This document shows positions 5,776 to 7,710 of a DNA stretch of 7,710 nt, piece by piece. A program made the position numbers and the translations under genes. The stretch comes from Oscillospiraceae bacterium. Lineage in GTDB: Bacteria > Bacillota > Clostridia > Oscillospirales > Oscillospiraceae. The stretch is taken from positions 1 to 7,710 of the forward strand of contig WQRL01000065.1 of the NCBI GenBank assembly GCA_009786775.1. Reading direction: 5' to 3'. The notes beneath the pieces are model-generated. The model saw nothing but the letters and a program-made list of their open reading frames with translations, was not told the origin of the DNA and ran no database searches. The number at the start of each line of letters is the position of its first letter. The first letter of the stretch is position 1.

Positions 5776-7662
5776 TTGAAGAATATTTGCCTAGGCACAG
5801 CAGGTCATGTTGATCACGGAAAGACAAGTTTGATATACCGTCTGACGGGTCATCATACGTCGCGGCTAAAAGAAGAAATCTCACGGGGAATAACTATCGA
5901 ACTCGGGTATGCCCCCCTCGTGCTGAGCAACGGGCAGCAAATAGGTATTGTGGATGTTCCCGGACATGAAAGGTTCATCAGAACAATGCTTGTAGGAGCT
6001 ACATGTCTGGATGTAGTCCTTCTTGTAATTGCGGCTGATGAAGGGGTAATGCCTCAAACCCGTGAACATCTTGATATTCTTAAGCTCTTAGGTGTCACCC
6101 GCGGCATTGTGGTTTTGACAAAAGTTGACATGGTTGATGAAGAATGGATGCAGCTTGTCCGTGAGGACGTTTCCGAATTTCTTCAGGACAGCCCATTTTG
6201 CGATGCCCCGGTGTCCGAAGTATCCTCAGTAACCGGACAGGGAATCCCCGAGCTTCTCAGCATGCTTGAGCAGATCTGCTTAGATGCCAAGGAGCGCCCC
6301 TCAACCGGAGTCAGCCGCTTTGCCATTGACAGGGTATTTATAAAGTCCGGCTTCGGCACCGTGGTAACAGGCGCTGTCTGGGGCGGAGTCATACGGGTCG
6401 GCGATACCATGGAGCTGCTTCCCGCGGGAAAACAGGTCAGGGTGCGCTCCCTTCAGTTTCACGGGGCAAGCCTGGAGGAAGCCTTTGCAGGGCAGCGCAT
6501 CGCGGTTAACCTTGCAAATGTAGAAAAAGAATTTGCAGAGCGCGGCAGTTGGCTTTCGGCACCGGGGGCCATGCGTGAGAGCAAGCGGATTGATGTATAC
6601 CTAGAGCTACTCAAGAGCGCACAAAAAATGACGCAAAACAGCAGGGTTCATGTCCATCACGGAACAATGGAAGCTATTGCAAGGGTGAAACTACTGGGCA
6701 GGGATGTACTTTTGCCGGGCGAAAGCTGCTTTGTTCAACTTCAGTTAGATGAACCGCTTGCGACACTTCCCGGCGACAGGGTTGTCCTGCGCCACTTTTC
6801 ACCTATGGTGACAATCGGCGGCGGTGCAGTGGTGGAACCCACTGCATATAGGCATAAAGGGCGCGATCTGAAAGATTCTGTCACCCGCCTTGAAGCACTG
6901 CACAGCGGCGACCATGAGAGAATGCTTCTTGCCTCTTGCCCCAAGAAGGTGCGTTTTTGGGAAATGCAGGACATTGCCTCTATTTTGCACATTTCAGAGA
7001 AAGAGGCTCGTGAACTTTCAGAGTCAATGATTGAAAAAGGCATGTTAGTTGCAATTTCTGAAAGGTATTTTTATCCGAAAAGCCGCTTTGAGCAAATATG
7101 TGAAGAGATTAACTCGTGGTTTAAGGAGTACTTCAAGCAGTGGCCGATGCGCTTTGATGTAGCAAAAAGCGAGGTTGCGCAGATTCATTTCTCAGACATT
7201 GATCAAAAGCAGCGGCGCGCATTGTTCTCATATCTTGATGGGACAGGTTTGTTTAAGCAGGATGAATCAACAATTAAGCCCATTGACTGGCAGCCGGCTT
7301 TAACAGATGCTCAAATGCGGGTCATTGACGCAGTGAGGCAGTATTATGCCCAAACTCCGCTCAATCCACCACTTTGGAGCGAGGCGGTTTCAGAGCTTAA
7401 AATCCCCTATCAGGGCGAATTTTTGCAGTGGCTGCTACGCACGGGCGAGATGGTGTGGGTCACTGACTCACTGCTTTTTACACGCACTGCATTAAATGAT
7501 GCTGAGGCTACTTTACGTGAAAATACAGGAAGCGGTGGATTTTTGCTTGCTGAGGCAAGGGATTATATTCAAACGCCGCGGAAAGTTACACAAATTATCC
7601 TTGAGTATTTTGACAATGTCAAGATTACTCACTGGGATGGGGAACGGCGCCATTGGCGCTGA
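5776..7662 (+). CDS. selB: Selenocysteine-specific elongation factor SelB
   Basis: SelB is a GTPase that carries selenocysteyl-tRNA to the ribosome and binds the SECIS hairpin in mRNA, so that in-frame UGA codons are read as selenocysteine. From TTG 5776 the protein has 628 residues, a normal length. The GTPase domain shows G1 GHVDHGKT (10-17), switch region [10 protein letters not shown] (37-46), G3 DVPGH (60-64) and G4 TKVD (115-118). The start of domain 2 is marked by [17 protein letters not shown], the usual EF-Tu-like barrel signature of SelB. The C-terminal third is the region that forms winged helices for SECIS binding; it ends in an ILEYFD helix and a basic tail (GERRHWR). The first codons read [11 protein letters not shown], matching the short N-terminus of the family. 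The gene follows selC and is followed after 15 bases by another start, so it is probably part of a sel operon. Confidence 0.96.
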   Translation: MKNICLGTAGHVDHGKTSLIYRLTGHHTSRLKEEISRGITIELGYAPLVLSNGQQIGIVDVPGHERFIRTMLVGATCLDVVLLVIAADEGVMPQTREHLDILKLLGVTRGIVVLTKVDMVDEEWMQLVREDVSEFLQDSPFCDAPVSEVSSVTGQGIPELLSMLEQICLDAKERPSTGVSRFAIDRVFIKSGFGTVVTGAVWGGVIRVGDTMELLPAGKQVRVRSLQFHGASLEEAFAGQRIAVNLANVEKEFAERGSWLSAPGAMRESKRIDVYLELLKSAQKMTQNSRVHVHHGTMEAIARVKLLGRDVLLPGESCFVQLQLDEPLATLPGDRVVLRHFSPMVTIGGGAVVEPTAYRHKGRDLKDSVTRLEALHSGDHERMLLASCPKKVRFWEMQDIASILHISEKEARELSESMIEKGMLVAISERYFYPKSRFEQICEEINSWFKEYFKQWPMRFDVAKSEVAQIHFSDIDQKQRRALFSYLDGTGLFKQDESTIKPIDWQPALTDAQMRVIDAVRQYYAQTPLNPPLWSEAVSELKIPYQGEFLQWLLRTGEMVWVTDSLLFTRTALNDAEATLRENTGSGGFLLAEARDYIQTPRKVTQIILEYFDNVKITHWDGERRHWR

Positions 7663-7677
7663 GAAGGGAGTAATATT

Positions 7678-7710
7678 GTGCATTTTAGCGAACTTCCAAA
7701 TATAAACAGC
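7678..7710 (+). CDS. Start of a further gene, 3' partial, possibly selA
   Basis: A GTG at 7678 is preceded by AGAAGGGAG with seven bases of spacing and opens a frame that runs to the window end. Only 11 residues are visible, VHFSELPNINS. The LPxxxxL-like start recalls the N-terminus of selenocysteine synthase SelA, whose gene commonly neighbours selB, but eleven residues cannot prove it. Other Sec-related or unrelated genes are possible. The gene lies 15 bases after the selB stop, so it is very likely co-transcribed with it. Confidence 0.5.
   Translation, partial: MHFSELPNINS

Noticed and set aside
5528..5884. A 118-codon open frame on the - strand across selC
   Set aside because: It covers the selC promoter, the tRNA and the start of selB in antisense. 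The structural RNA evidence is decisive.
1..7710. CRISPR arrays, insertion sequences and phage genes
   Set aside because: No regularly spaced direct repeats of CRISPR size, no transposase or integrase motifs and no terminal inverted repeats were found.

Overview
The window looks like chromosomal DNA from a selenocysteine-decoding, anaerobic, Clostridia-like member of the Firmicutes, probably from an uncultured lineage. The reasons are strong AGGAGG-type ribosome binding sites, GTG and TTG start codons, an S-layer-homology (SLH) surface protein, a lipoprotein-type solute-binding protein, and a bacterial selenocysteine tRNA next to selB. The taxon is inferred from style only; no rRNA or marker phylogeny is available here. 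All genes lie on the + strand.

Layout. (1) Bases 2-2365 hold the C-terminal 787 codons of a large surface protein that begins before the window. Its order is a globular N-terminal region, a fibronectin type III-like domain, a Pro-Asp repeat linker and about three SLH motifs. Part of the globular region resembles, from memory, the conserved family encoded next to UGSC-motif (seleno)proteins. (2) Bases 2366-2698 are a gene-free spacer with a short hairpin, a perfect 15-bp stem-loop, phased TGATACAA repeats and promoter-like sequences. (3) Bases 2699-5500 are a three-gene ABC importer operon of the nitrate/sulfonate/taurine/NMT1-like type: binding lipoprotein, permease and ATPase, with overlapping or nearly touching genes. 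(4) Bases 5501-5615 carry a good promoter. (5) Bases 5616-5713 are selC, tRNA-Sec with UCA anticodon and 8-bp acceptor stem. (6) Bases 5776-7662 are selB, the selenocysteine-specific elongation factor. (7) From 7678 a further gene starts and runs off the end; it may be selA, but only 11 codons are visible.

How they work together. selC and selB form one functional unit: the tRNA carries selenocysteine and SelB delivers it to UGA codons. The ABC importer is a separate transcription unit of unknown substrate. The surface protein is a third unit. The most interesting possibility is that the surface protein contains a domain of a family associated with UGSC selenoproteins, which would tie it to the neighbouring Sec machinery. 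That link is an inference and depends on sequence upstream of base 1.
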